Assembly (NCBI RefSeq): GCF_051020975.1
Contig: NW_027478170.1
Coordinates: 372,001 to 436,000, forward strand
From: Osmia lignaria lignaria
Taxonomy: Eukaryota > Arthropoda > Insecta > Hymenoptera > Megachilidae
Reading direction: 5' to 3'
DNA length: 64,000 bases
The translations under genes were made by a program, and so were the position numbers. Shown here piece after piece: positions 47,898 through 60,776 of the stretch (positions are counted from its first letter, which is position 1; the number at the start of each line of letters is the position of its first letter). A model generated the notes under the pieces. The model was not told the DNA's origin, did not search any database, and was given only the letters and a program-made list of their open reading frames with translations.

Positions 47898-50150
47898 TTG
47901 CAGAGTTATCTCGAGGGAAGGGGCCTGACGGACAGATTTCGAGATACTTCTTCTTCTTGTTGTTCTTCTTCTGCACAGCTAAGCTGGTAGCGGCATTTGC
48001 GGCTCGCACTAGTGCAGAGTTATCTCAAAGAAAGGGGCCACGGTGTTTCTGTATCTCTATTATGTTGGTGCGGCTTCGGAAGTTTTAAATATCTTGATAT
48101 ATCTCGAGAACTACGCATCTGATCGAAAAATATCATAGAACATAAAAAGTAGGAAACTTAATTCTCTACAAAAAAGGTCTCTTAACATTTTGCCATAGCT
48201 CGCTTCGTTTCCGAGATATTTGCAGATTTATCTCAAGGGAAGGGGCCTGACGGACATATTCCGACATATTTCTTCTTCTTGTTGTTCCTCTTCTGCACAG
48301 CTAAGCTGGAAGTGGCATTTGCAGGTCGCAATAGTGCAGAGTTATCTCAAAGAAAGGGGCCACGGTGTTTCTGTATCTCTATTATGTTGGTGCGGCTTCG
48401 GAACTTTTAAATATCTCGATATATCTCGAAAACTACGCTTCTGATCAAAAAATATCAGAGAACGTAAATTGTAGGAAACATAATTCTCTACAAAAAAGGT
48501 CTCTTAACATTTTGCCATAGCTCGCTTCGTTTCCGAGATATTTGCAGATTTATCTCAAGGGAAGGGGCCTGACGGACATATTTCGAGATATTTCTTCTTC
48601 TTGTTGTTCTTCTTCTGCACAGCTAAGCTGGAAGTGGCATTTGCATCTCGCAATAGTGCAGAGTTATCTCAAAGAAAGGGGCCACGGTGTTTCTGTATCT
48701 CTATTATGTTGGTGCGGCTTCGGAACTTTTAAATATCTTGATATATCTCGAGAACTACGCATCTGATCAAAAAATATCGTAGAACATAAAAAGTAGGAAA
48801 CTTAATTCTCTACAAATAAGGTCTCTTAACATTTTGCCATAGCTCGCTTGGTTTCCGAGATATTTGCAGATATATCTCAAGGGAAGGGGCCTGACGGACA
48901 TATTTCGAGATATTTCTTCTTCTTGTTGTTCTTCTTCTGCACAGCTAAGCTGGAAGTGGCATTTGCAGCTCGCAATAGTGCAGAGTTACCTCAAAGAAAG
49001 GGGCACGGTGTTTCTGTATCTCTATTATGTTGGTGCGGCTTCGGAACTTTTAAATATCTGGATATATCTCGAGAACTGCGCATCTGATCAAAAAATATCA
49101 TAGAACATAAAAAGTAGGAAACTTAATTCTCTACAAAAAAGGTCTCCTAACATTTTGCCATAGCTCGCTTCGTTTCCGAGATATTTGCAGATTTATCTCA
49201 AGGGAAGGGGCCTGACGGACATATTTCGAGATATTTCTTCTTCTTGTTGTTCTTCTTCTGCACAGCTAAGCTGGAAGTGGCATTTGCAGCTCGCAGTAGT
49301 GCAGAGTTATCTCAAAGAAAGGGGCCACGGTGTTTCTGTATCTCTATTATGTTGGTGCGGCTTCGGAACTTTTAAATATCTTGATATATCTCGAGAACTA
49401 CGCATCTGATCAAAAAATATCATAGAACATAAAAAGTAGGAAACTTAATTCTCTACAAAAAAGGTCTCTTAACATTTTGCCATAGCTCGCTTCGTTTCCG
49501 AGATATTTGCAGATTTATCTCAAGGGAAGGGGCCTGACGGGCATATTTCGAGATATTTCTTCTTCTTGTTGTTCTTCTTCTGCACAGCTAAGCTGGAAGT
49601 GGCATTTGCAGCGCGCAATAGTGCAGAGTTATCTCAAAGAAAGGGGCCACGGTGTTTCTGTATCTCTATTATGTTGGTGCGGCTTCGGAACTTTTAAGTA
49701 TCTTGATATATCTCGAGAACTACGCATCTGATCAAAAAATATCATAGAACATAAAAAGTAGGAATCCTAATTTTCTACAAAAAAGGTCTCTCAACATTTT
49801 GCCGTAGCTCGCTTCGTTTCCGAGATATTTGCAGATTTATCTCAAGGGAAGGGGCCTGACGGACATATTTCCAGATATTTCTTCTTCTTGTTGTTCTTCT
49901 TCTGCACAGCTAAGCTGGAAGTGGCATTTGCACCTCGCAATAGTGCAGAGTTATCTCAAAGAAAGGGGCCACGGTGTTTCTGTATCTCTATTATGTTGGT
50001 GCGGCTTCGGAACTTTTAAATATCTTGATATATCTCGAGAACTACGCATCTGATCAAAAAATATCATAGAACATAAAAAGTAGGAAACTTAATTCTCTAC
50101 ACAAAAGGTCTCTTAACATTTTGCCATAGCTCGCTTCGTTTCCGAGATAT
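47898..50150. repeat. Seven-unit version of the same repeat (2253 bp)
   Basis: The first unit is a fusion: its left part has CTCGAGGG, GATACTTC and GGTAGCGG as at 45323, and its right part has TCGGAAGTTTT and GATCGAAAA as at 45645. One unit replaces two. The remaining six (48220 to 49829) follow the order of 45967-47897, including the 1-bp-deleted unit. Confidence 0.88.
48864..49184. repeat. 321-bp satellite unit with a 1-bp deletion (copy 2)
   Basis: This has the same AAGGGGCACGG deletion (near 49003) and the same CGAGAACTGCGC tail as the unit at 46611. One mutation followed by duplication of the block explains both. Confidence 0.95.
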
Positions 50151-52082
50151 TTGCAGATTTATCTCAAGGGAAGGGGCCTAACGGACATATTTCGAGATAT
50201 TTCTTCTTCTTGTTGCTCTTCTTCTGCACAGCTAAGCTGGAAGTGGCATTTGCAGCGCGCAATAGTGCAGAGTTATCTCAAAGAAAGGGGCCACGGTGTT
50301 TCTGTATCTCTATTATGTTGGTGCGGCTTCGGAACTTTTAAATATCTTGATATATCTCGACAACTACGCATCTGATCAAAAAATATCATACTACATAAAA
50401 AGTAGGAAACTTAATTCTCTACAAGAAAGGTCTCTAAACATTTTGCCATAGCTCGCTTCGTTTCCGAGATATTTGCAGATTTATCTCAAGGGAAGGGGCC
50501 TGACGGACATATTTCGAGATGTTTCTTCTTCTTGTTGTTCTTCTTCTGCACAGCTAAGCTGGAAGTGGCATTTACAGCTCGCAATAGTGCAGAGTTATCT
50601 CAAAGAAAGGGGCCACGGTGTTTCTGTATCTCTATTATGCTGGTGCGGCTTCGGAACTTTTAAATACCTCGATATATCTCGAAAACTACGCTTCTGATCA
50701 AAAAATATCGGAGAACGTAAATTGTAGGAAAGTTAATTCTGTACAAAAAAGGTCTCTTAACATTTTGCCATACCTCGCTTCGTTTCCGAGATATTTGCAG
50801 ATTTATCTCAAGGGAAGGGGCCTGACGGACATATTTCGAGATATTTCTTCTTCTTGTTGTTCTTCTTCTGCACAGCTAAGCTGGAAGTGGCATTTGCAGC
50901 TCGCAATAGTGCAGAGTTATCTCAAAGAAAGGGGCCACGGTGGTTCTGTATCTCTATTATGTTGGTGCGGCTTCGGAACTTTTAAATATCTTGATATATC
51001 TCGAGAACTACGCATCTGATCAAAAAATATCGTAGAACATAAAAAGTAGGAAACTTAATTCTCTACAAATAAGGTCTCTTAACATTTTGCCATAGCTCGC
51101 TTGGTTTCCGAGATATTTGCAGATTTATCTCAAGGGAAGGGGCCTGACGGACATATTTCGAGATATTTCTTCTTCTTGTTGTTCTTCTTCTGCACAGCTA
51201 AGCTGGAAGTGGCATTTGCAGCTCGCAATAGTGCAGAGTTACCTCAAAGAAAGGGGCCACGGTGTTTCTGTATCTCTATTATCCTGGTGCCGCTTCGGAA
51301 CTTTTAAATATCTGGATATATCTCGAGAACTACGCATCTGATCAAAAAATATCATAGAACATAAAAAGTAGGAAACTTAATTCTCTACAAAAAAGGTCTC
51401 TTAACATTTTGCCATAGCTCGCTTCGTTTCCGAGATATTTGCAGATTTATCTCAATGGAAGGGGCCTGACGGGCATATTTCGAGATATTTCTTCTTCTTG
51501 TTGTTCGTCTTCTGCACAGCTAAGCTGGAAGTGGCATTTGCAGCGCGCAATAGTGCAGAGTTATCTCAAAGAAAGGGGCCACGGTGTTTCTGTATCTCTA
51601 TTATGTTGGTGCGGCTTCGGAACTTTTAAATATCTTGATATATCTCGAGAACTACGCATCCGATCAAAAAATATCATAGAACATAAAAAGTAGGAAACTT
51701 AATTCTCTACAAAAAAGGTCTCTTAACATTTTGCCATAGCTCGCTTCGTTTCCGAGATATTTGCAGAGCTATCTCGAGGGAAGGGGCCTGACGGACATAT
51801 TTCGAGATACTTCTTCTTCTTGTTGTTCTTCTTCTGCACAGCTAAGCTGGAAGCGGCATTTGCGGCTCGCACTAGTGCAGAGTTATCTCAAAGAAAGGGG
51901 CCACGGTGTTTCTGTATCTCTATTATGTTGGTGCGGCTTCGGAACTTTTAAATATCTTGATATATCCCGAGAACTACGCCTCTGATCGAAAAATATCATA
52001 GACCATAAAAAGTAGGAAACTTAATTCTCTACAAAAAAGGTCTCTTAACATTTTGCCATAGCTCGCTTCGTTTCCGAGATAT

Positions 52083-54336
52083 TTGCAGATTTATCTCAAG
52101 GGAAGGGGCCTGACGGACATATTCCGACATATTTCTTCTTCTTGTTGTTCCTCTTCTGCACAGCTAAGCTGGAAGTGGCATTTGCAGGTCGCAATAGTGC
52201 AGAGTTATCTCAAAGAAAGGGGCCACGGTGTTTCTGTATCTCTATTATGTTGGTGCGGCTTCGGAACTTTTAAATATCTCGATATATCTCGAAAACTACG
52301 CTTCTGATCAAAAAATATCAGAGAACGTAAATTGTAGGAAACATAATTCTCTACAAAAAAGGTCTCTTAACATTTTGCCATAGCTCGCTTCGTTTCCGAG
52401 ATATTTGCAGATTTATCTCAAGGGAAGGGGCCTGACGGACATATTTCGAGATATTTCTTCTTCTTGTTGTTCTTCTTCTTCACAGCTAAGCTGGAAGTGG
52501 CATTTGCAGCTCGCAATAGTGCAGAGTTACCTCAAAGAAAGGGGCCACGGTGTGTCTGTATCTCTATTATGTTGGTGCCGCTTCGGAACTTTTAAATATC
52601 TGGATATATCTCGAGAACTGCGCATCTGATCAAAAAATATCATAGAACATAAAAAGTAGGAAACTTAATTCTCTACAAAAAAGGTCTCCTAACATTTTGC
52701 CATAGCTCGCTTCGTTTCCGAGATATTTGCAGATTTATCTCAAGGGAAGGGGCCTGACGGACATATTTCGAGATATTTCTTCTTCTTGTTGTTCTTCTTC
52801 TGCACAGCTAAGCTGGAAGTGGCATTTGCAGCTCGCAGTAGTGCAGAGTTATCTCAAAGAAAGGGGCCACGGTGTTTCTGTATCTCTATTATGTTGGTGC
52901 GGCTTCGGAACTTTTAAATATCTTGATATATCTCGAGAACTACGCATCTGATCAAAAAATATCATAGAACATAAAAAGTAGGAATCCTAATTTTCTACAA
53001 AAAAGGTCTCTCAACATTTTGCCGTAGCTCGCTTCGTTTCCGAGATATTTGCAGATTTATCTCAAGGGAAGGGGCCTGACGGACATATTTCCAGATATTT
53101 CTTCTTCTTGTTGTTCTTCTTCTGCACAGCTAAGCTGGAAGTGGCATTTGCAGCTCGCAATAGTGCAGAGTTATCTCAAAGAAAGGGGCCACGGTGTTTC
53201 TGTATCTCTATTATGTTGGTGCGGCTTCGGAACTTTTAAATATCTTGATATATCTCGAGAACTACTCATCTGATCGAAAAATATCATAGAACATAAAAAG
53301 TAGGAAACTTAATTCTCTACAAAAGAGGTCTCTTAACATTTTGCCATAGCTCGCTTCGTTTCCGAGATATTTGCAGATTTATCTCAAGGGAAGGGGCCTG
53401 ACGGACATATTTCGAGATATTTCTTCTTCTTGTTGTTCTTCTTCTGCACAGCTAAGCTGGAAGTGGCATTTGTGGCTCGCACTAGTGCACAGTTATCTCA
53501 AAGACAGGGGCCACGCTGTTTCTGTATCTCTATTATGTTGGTGCGGCTTCGGAACTTTTAAATATCTCGATATATCTCGAAAACTACGCTTCTGATCAAA
53601 AAATATCATAGAACATGAAAAGTAGGAAACTTAATTCTCTACAAAAAAGGTCTCTTAACATTTTGCCATAGCTCTCTTCGTTTCCGAGATATTTGAAGAT
53701 TTATCTCAAGGGAAGGGGCCTGACGGACATATTTCGAGATATTTCTTCTTCTTGTTGTTCTTCTTCTGCACAGCTAAGCTGGAAGTGGCATTTGCGGCTC
53801 GCACTAGTGCAGAGTTATCTCAAAGAAAGGGGCCACGGTGTTTCTGTATCCCTATTATGTTGGTGCGGCTTCGGAACTTTTAAATATCTCGATATATCTC
53901 GAGAACTACGCTTCTGATCAAAAAATATCATAGAACATAAATTGTAGGAAACATAATTCTCTACAAAAAACGTCTCTTAACATTCTGCCATAGCTCGCTT
54001 CGTTTCCGAGATATTTGCAGATTTATCTCAAGGGAAGGGGCCTGACGGACATATTTCGAGATATTTCTTCTTCTTGTTGTTCTTCTTCTGCACAGCTAAG
54101 CTGGAAGCGGCATTTGCGGCTCGCACTAGTGCAGAGTTATCTCAAAGAAAGGGGCCACGGTGTTTCTGTATCTCTATTATGTTGGTGCGGCTTCGGAACT
54201 TTTAAATATCTTGATATATCCCGAGAACTACGCCTCTGATCGAAAAATATCATAGACCATAAAAAGTAGGAAACTTAATTCTCTACAAAAAAGGTCTCTT
54301 AACATCTTGCCATAGCTCGCTTCGTTTCCGAGATAT
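52083..54336. repeat. Array domain 6: seven-unit repeat (2254 bp), copy 1
   Basis: Order: TTCCGACATAT unit, d with CTTCTTCACAGC and GGTGTGTCTG, e, TTTCCAGATAT unit ending CTACTCATCTG, GCATTTGTGG unit with AAGACAGGGG, TTGAAGATTT unit, then an AAGCGGCATTTGCGG unit. It lacks the GCATCTCGC unit that precedes d in the next copy. Confidence 0.88.
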
Positions 54337-56590
54337 TTGCAGATTTATCTCAAGGGAAGGGGCCTGACGGACATATTCCGACATATTTCTTCTTCTTGTT
54401 GTTCCTCTTCTGCACAGCTAAGCTGGAAGTGGCATTTGCAGGTCGCAATAGTGCAGAGTTATCTCAAAGAAAGGGGCCACGGTGTTTCTGTATCTCTATT
54501 ATGTTGGTGCGGCTTCGGAACTTTTAAATATCTCGATATATCTCGAAAACTACGCTTCTGATCAAAAAATATCAGAGAACGTAAATTGTAGGAAACATAA
54601 TTCTCTACAAAAAAGGTCTCTTAACATTTTGCCATAGCTCGCTTCGTTTCCGAGATATTTGCAGATTTATCTCAAGGGAAGGGGCCTGACGGACATATTT
54701 CGAGATATTTCTTCTTCTTGTTGTTCTTCTTCTGCACAGCTAAGCTGGAAGTGGCATTTGCATCTCGCAATAGTGCAGAGTTATCTCAAAGAAAGGGGCC
54801 ACGGTGTTTCTGTATCTCTATTATGTTGGTGCGGCTTCGGAACTTTTAAATATCTTGATATATCTCGAGAACTACGCATCTGATCAAAAAATATCGTAGA
54901 ACATAAAAAGTAGCAAACTTAATTCTCTACAAATAAGGTCTCTTAACATTTTGCCATAGCTCGCTTGGTTTCCGAGATATTTGCAGATTTATCTCAAGGG
55001 AAGGGGCCTGACGGACATATTTCGAGATATTTCTTCTTCTTGTTGTTCTTCTTCTTCACAGCTAAGCTGGAAGTGGCATTTGCAGCTCGCAATAGTGCAG
55101 AGTTACCTCAAAGAAAGGGGCCACGGTGTGTCTGTATCTCTATTATGTTGGTGCCGCTTCGGAACTTTTAAATATCTGGATATATCTCGAGAACTGCGCA
55201 TCTGATCAAAAAATATCATAGAACATAAAAAGTAGGAAACTTAATTCTCTACAAAAAAGGTCTCCTAACATTTTGCCATAGCTCGCTTCGTTTCCGAGAT
55301 ATTTGCAGATTTATCTCAAGGGAAGGGGCCTGACGGACATATTTCGAGATATTTCTTCTTCTTGTTGTTCTTCTTCTGCACAGCTAAGCTGGAAGTGGCA
55401 TTTGCAGCTCGCAGTAGTGCAGAGTTATCTCAAAGAAAGGGGCCACGGTGTTTCTGTATCTCTATTATGTTGGTGCGGCTTCGGAACTTTTAAATATCTT
55501 GATATATCTCGAGAACTACGCATCTGATCAAAAAATATCATAGAACATAAAAAGTAGGAATCCTAATTTTCTACAAAAAAGGTCTCTCAACATTTTGCCG
55601 TAGCTCGCTTCGTTTCCGAGATATTTGCAGATTTATCTCAAGGGAAGGGGCCTGACGGACATATTTCCAGATATTTCTTCTTCTTGTTGTTCTTCTTCTG
55701 CACAGCTAAGCTGGAAGTGGCATTTGCAGCTCGCAATAGTGCAGAGTTATCTCAAAGAAAGGGGCCACGGTGTTTCTGTATCTCTATTATGTTGGTGCGG
55801 CTTCGGAACTTTTAAATATCTTGATATATCTCGAGAACTACTCATCTGATCGAAAAATATCATAGAACATAAAAAGTATGAAACTTAATTCTCTACAAAA
55901 GAGGTCTCTTAACATTTTGCCATAGCTCGCTTCGTTTCCGAGATATTTGCAGATTTATCTCAAGGGAAGGGGCCTGACGGACATATTTCGAGATATTTCT
56001 TCTTCTTGTTGTTCTTCTTCTGCACAGCTAAGCTGGAAGTGGCATTTGTGGCTCGCACTAGTGCACAGTTATCTCAAAGACAGGGGCCACGCTGTTTCTG
56101 TATCTCTATTATGTTGGTGCGGCTTCGGAACTTTGAAATATCTCGATATATCTCGAAAACTACGCTTCTGATCAAAAAATATCATAGAACATGAAAAGTA
56201 GGAAACTTAATTCTCTACAAAAAAGGTCTCTTAACATTTTGCCATAGCTCTCTTCGTTTCCGAGATATTTGAAGATTTATCTCAAGGGAAGTGGCCTGAC
56301 GGACATATTTCGAGATATTTCTTCTTCTTGTTGTTCTTCTTCTGCACAGCTAAGCTGGAAGTGGCATTTGCGGCTCGCACTAGTGCAGAGTTATCTCAAA
56401 GAAAGGGGCCACGGTGTTTCTGTATCCCTATTATGTTGGTGCGGCTTCGGAACTTTTAAATATCTCGATATATCTCGAGAACTACGCTTCTGATCAAAAA
56501 ATATCATAGAACATAAATTGTAGGAAACATAATTCTCTACAAAAAACGTCTCTTAACATTCTGCCATAGCTCGCTTCGTTTCCGAGATAT
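54337..56590. repeat. Domain 6 repeat, copy 2 (with the extra GCATCTCGC unit)
   Basis: This has the same order as 52083-54014 plus a GCATCTCGC unit at 54659 between the first unit and d, so the matching period becomes eight units. Private changes include ACTTTGAAATATC at about 56131 and GGAAGTGGCCTG at about 56288. Confidence 0.88.
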
Positions 56591-58522
56591 TTGCAGATTT
56601 ATCTCAAGGGAAGGGGCCTGACGGACATATTTCGAGATATTTCTTCTTCTTGTTGTTCTTCTTCTGCACAGCTAAGCTGGAAGTGGCATTTGCGGCTCGC
56701 ACTAGTGCAGAGTTATCTCAAAGAAAGGGGCCACGGTGTTTCTGTATCCCTATTATGTTTGTGCGGCTTCGGAACTTTTAAATATCTCGATATATCTCGA
56801 GAACTACGCTTCTGATCAAAAAATATCATAGAACATAAATTGTAGGAAACATAATTCTCTACAAAAAAGGTCTCTTAACATTTTGCCATAGCTCGCTTCG
56901 TTTCCGAGATATTTGCAGATATATCTCAAGGGAAGGGGCCTGACGGACATATTTCGAGATATTTCTTCTTCTTGTTGTTCTTCTTCTGCACAGCTAAGCT
57001 GGAAGTGGCATTTGCGGCTCGCACTAGTGCAGAGTTATCTCAAAGAAAGGGGCCACGGTGTTTCTGTATCCCTATTATGTTGGTGCGGCTTCGGAACTTT
57101 TAAATATCTCGATATATCTCGAGAACTACGCTTCTGATCAAAAAATATCATAGAACATAAATTGTAGGAAACATAATTCTCTACAAAAAACGTCTCTTAA
57201 CATTCTGCCATAGCTCGCTTCGTTTCCGAGATATTTGCAGATTTATCTCAAGGGAAGGGGCCTGACGGACATATTTCGAGATATTTCTTCTTCTTGTTGT
57301 TCTTCTTCTGCACAGCTAAGCTGGAAGTGGCATTTGCGGCTCGCACTAGTGCAGAGTTATCTCAAAGAAAGGGGCCACGGTGTTTCTGTATCCCTATTAT
57401 GTTTGTGCGGCTTCGGAACTTTTAAATATCTCGATATATCTCGAGAACTACGCTTCTGATCAAAAAATATCATAGAACATAAATTGTAGGAAACATAATT
57501 CTCTACAAAAAAGGTCTCTTAACATTTTGCCATAGCTCGCTTCGTTTCCGAGATATTTGCAGATATATCTCAAGGGAAGGGGCCTGACGGACATATTTCG
57601 AGATATTTCTTCTTCTTGTTGTTCTTCTTCTGCACAGCTAAGCTGGAAGTGGCATTTACAGCTCGGAATAGTGCAGAGTTATCTCAAAGAAAGGGGCCAC
57701 GGTGTTTCTGTATCCCTATTATGTTGGTGCGGCTTCGGAACTTTTAAATATCTCGATATATCTCGAGAGCTACGCTTCTGATCAAAAAATATCATAGAAC
57801 ATAAATTGTAGGAAACATAATTCTCTACAAAAAACGTCTCTTAACATTCTGCCATAGCTCGCTTCGTTTCCGAGATATTTGCAGATTTATCTCAAGGGAA
57901 GGGGCCTGACGGACATATTTCGAGATATTTCTTCTTCTTGTTGTTCTTCTTCTGCACAGCTAAGCTGGAAGTGGCATGTGCGGCTCGCACTAGTGCAGAG
58001 TTATCTCAAAGAAAGGGGCCACGGTGTTTCTGTATCCCTATTATGTTTGTGCGGCTTCGGAACTTTTAAATATCTCGATATATCTCGAGAACTACGCTTC
58101 TGATCAAAAAATATCATAGAACATAAATTGTAGGAAACATAATTCTCTACAAAAAAGGTCTCTTAACATTTTGCCATAGCTCGCTTCGTTTCCGAGATAT
58201 TTGCAGATATATCTCAAGGGAAGGGGCCTGACGGACATATTTCGAGATATTTCTTCTTCTTGTTGTTCTTCTTCTGCACAGCTAAGCTGGAAGTGGCATT
58301 TACAGCTCGGAATAGTGCAGAGTTATCTCAAAGAAAGGGGCCACGGTGTTTCTGTATCTCTATTATGTTGGTGCGGCTTCGGAACTTTTAAATATCTTGA
58401 TATATCTCGAGAACTACGCATCTGATCAAAAAATATCATAGAACATAAAAAGTAGGAAACTTAATTCTCTACAAAAAAGGTCTCTTAACATTTTGCCATA
58501 GCTCGCTTCGTTTCCGAGATAT
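56591..58522. repeat. Array domain 7: three tandem 644-bp dimers
   Basis: Two unit types alternate strictly. The first (56591, 57235, 57879) is preceded by AACATTCTGCC and has ATGTTTGTGCGG. The second (56913, 57557, 58201) has TTGCAGATATATC and ATGTTGGTGCGG. In dimers two and three the second type also has CATTTACAGCTCGGAATAG. This is the simplest higher-order pattern in the window. Confidence 0.88.
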
Positions 58523-58844
58523 TTGCAGATTTATCTCAAGGGAAGGGGCCTAACGGACATATTTCGAGATATTTCTTCTTCTTGTTGTTCTTCTTCTGCA
58601 CAGCTAAGCTGGAAGTGGCATTTGCAGCGCGCAATAGTGCAGAGTTATCTCAAAGAAAGGGGCCACGGTGTTTCTGTATCCCTATTATGTTGGTGCGGCT
58701 TCGGAACGTTTAAATATCTCGATATATCTCGAGAACTACGCTTCTGATCAAAAAATATCATAGAACATAAATTGTAGGAAACATAATTCTCTACAAAAAA
58801 GGTCTCTTAACATTTTGCCATAGCTCGCTTCGTTTCCGAGATAT

Positions 58845-60132
58845 TTGCAGATATATCTCAAGGGAAGGGGCCTGACGGACATATTTCGAGATATTTCTTC
58901 TTCTTGTTGTTCTTCTTCTGCACAGCTAAGCTGGAAGTGGCATTTACAGCTCGGAATAGTGCAGAGTTATCTCAAAGAAAGGGGCCACGGTGTTTCTGTA
59001 TCTCTATTATGTTGGTGCGGCTTCGGAACTTTTAAATATCTTGATATATCTCGAGAACTACGCATCTGATCAAAAAATATCATAGAACATAAAAAGTAGG
59101 AAACTTAATTCTCTACAAAAAAGGTCTCTTAACATTTTGCCATAGCTCGCTTCGTTTCCGAGATATTTGCAGATTTATCTCAAGGGAAGGGGCCTAACGG
59201 ACATATTTCGAGATATTTCTTCCTCTTGTTGTTCTTCTTCTGCACAGCTAAACTGGAAGTGGCATTTCCAGCTCGCAATAGTGCAGAGTTATCACAAAGA
59301 GAGGGGCCACGGTGTTTCTGTATCTCTATTATGTTGGTGCGGCTTCGGAACTTTTAAATATCTTGATATATCTCGAGAACTACGCATCTGATCAAAAAAT
59401 ATCATAGAACATGAAAAGTAGGAAACTTAATTCTCTACAAAAAAGGTCTCTTAACATTTTGCCATAGCTCGCTTCGTTTCCGAGATATTTGCAGATATAT
59501 CTCAAGGGAAGGGGCCTGACGGACATATTTCGAGATATTTCTTCTTCTTGTTGTTCTTCTTCTGCACAGCTAAGCTGGAAGTGGCATTTACAGCTCGGAA
59601 TAGTGCAGAGTTATCTCAAAGAAAGGGGCCACGGTGTTTCTGTATCTCTATTATGTTGGTGCGGCTTCGGAACTTTTGAATATCTTGATATATCTCGAGA
59701 ACTACGCATCTGATCAAAAAATATCATAGAACATAAAAAGTAGGAAACTTAATTCTCTACAAAAAAGGTCTCTTAACATTTTGCCATAGCTCGCTTCGTT
59801 TCCGAGATATTTGCAGATTTATCTCAAGGGAAGGGGCCTAACGGACATATTTCGAGATATTTCTTCTTCTTGTTGTTCTTCTTCTGCACGGCTAAACTGG
59901 AAGTGGCATTTCCAGCTCGCAATAGTGCAGAGTTATCTCAAAGAGAGGGGCCACGGTGTTTCTGTATCTCTATTATGTTGGTGCGGCTTCGGAACTTTTA
60001 AATATCTTGATATATCTCGAGAACTACGCTTCTGATCAAAAAATATCATAGAACATAAATTGTAGGAAACATAATTCTCTACAAAAAACGTCTCTTAACA
60101 TTCTGCCATAGCTCGCTTCGTTTCCGAGATAT
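58845..60132. repeat. Four-unit segment duplicated at 2254 bp, copy 1
   Basis: Order: TTACAGCTCGG unit, CATTTCCAGC unit with TTATCACAAAG, TTACAGCTCGG unit with ACTTTTGAATATC, CATTTCCAGC unit with GCACGGCTAAAC. The order recurs at 61099-62386. Confidence 0.88.
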
Positions 60133-60776
60133 TTGCAGATTTATCTCAAGGGAAGGGGCCTGACGGACATATTTCGAGATATTTCTTCTTCTTGTTGTTC
60201 TTCTTCTGCACAGCTAAGCTGGAAGTGGCATTTGCGGCTCGCACTAGTGCAGAGTTATCTCAAAGAAAGGGGCCACGGTGTTTCTGTATCCCTATTATGT
60301 TTGTGCGGCTTTGGAACTTTTAAATATCTCGATATATCTCGAGAACTACGCTTCTGATCAAAAAATATCATACAACATAAATTGTAGGAAACATAATTCT
60401 CTACAAAAAAGGTCTCTCAACATTTTGCCATAGCTCGCTTCGTTTCCGAGATATTTGCAGATATATCTCAAGGGAAGTGGCCTGACGGACATATTTCGAG
60501 ATATTTCTTCTTCTTGTTGTTCTTCTTCTGCACGGCTAAACTGGAAGTGGCATTTCCAGCTCGCAATAGTGCAGAGTTATCTCAAAGAGAGGGGCCACGG
60601 TGTTTCTGTATCTCTATTATTTTGGTGCGGCTTCGGAACTTTTAAATATCTTGATATATCTCGAGAACTACGCATCTGATCAAAAAATATCAGAGAACAT
60701 GAAAATTAGGAAACTTAATTCTCTACAAAAAAGATCTCTTAACATTTTGCCATAGCTCCCTTCGTTTCCGAGATAT
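60133..60776. repeat. Two-unit segment duplicated at 3220 bp, copy 1
   Basis: A TTTGTGCGGCTTTGGAAC unit with an ATCATACAACATAAATTG tail is followed by a GCACGGCTAAAC unit ending in AAAAAAGATCTC. The same rare combination recurs at 63353-63996. Confidence 0.88.

Larger units (their letters stand above)
38561..52082. repeat. Array domain 5: mosaic of 4-, 7-, 8- and 12-unit repeats
   Basis: Diagnostic types are: a CAGAGTTATCTCGAGGG/GATACTTC unit (38561, 40171, 42103, 44035, 45323, 47898, 51761); a TTTCCAGATAT unit (38883, 39205, 43069, 47576, 49829); a GCATTTGTGG unit (39527, 43391); a TTGTTCGTC/GCAGCGCGC unit (39849, 43713, 51439); a TTCCGACATAT/GCAGGTCGC unit (44679, 45967, 48220); and a GCATCTCGC unit (45001, 46289, 48542). 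Domain limits are approximate because cassettes cross them. Confidence 0.8.
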
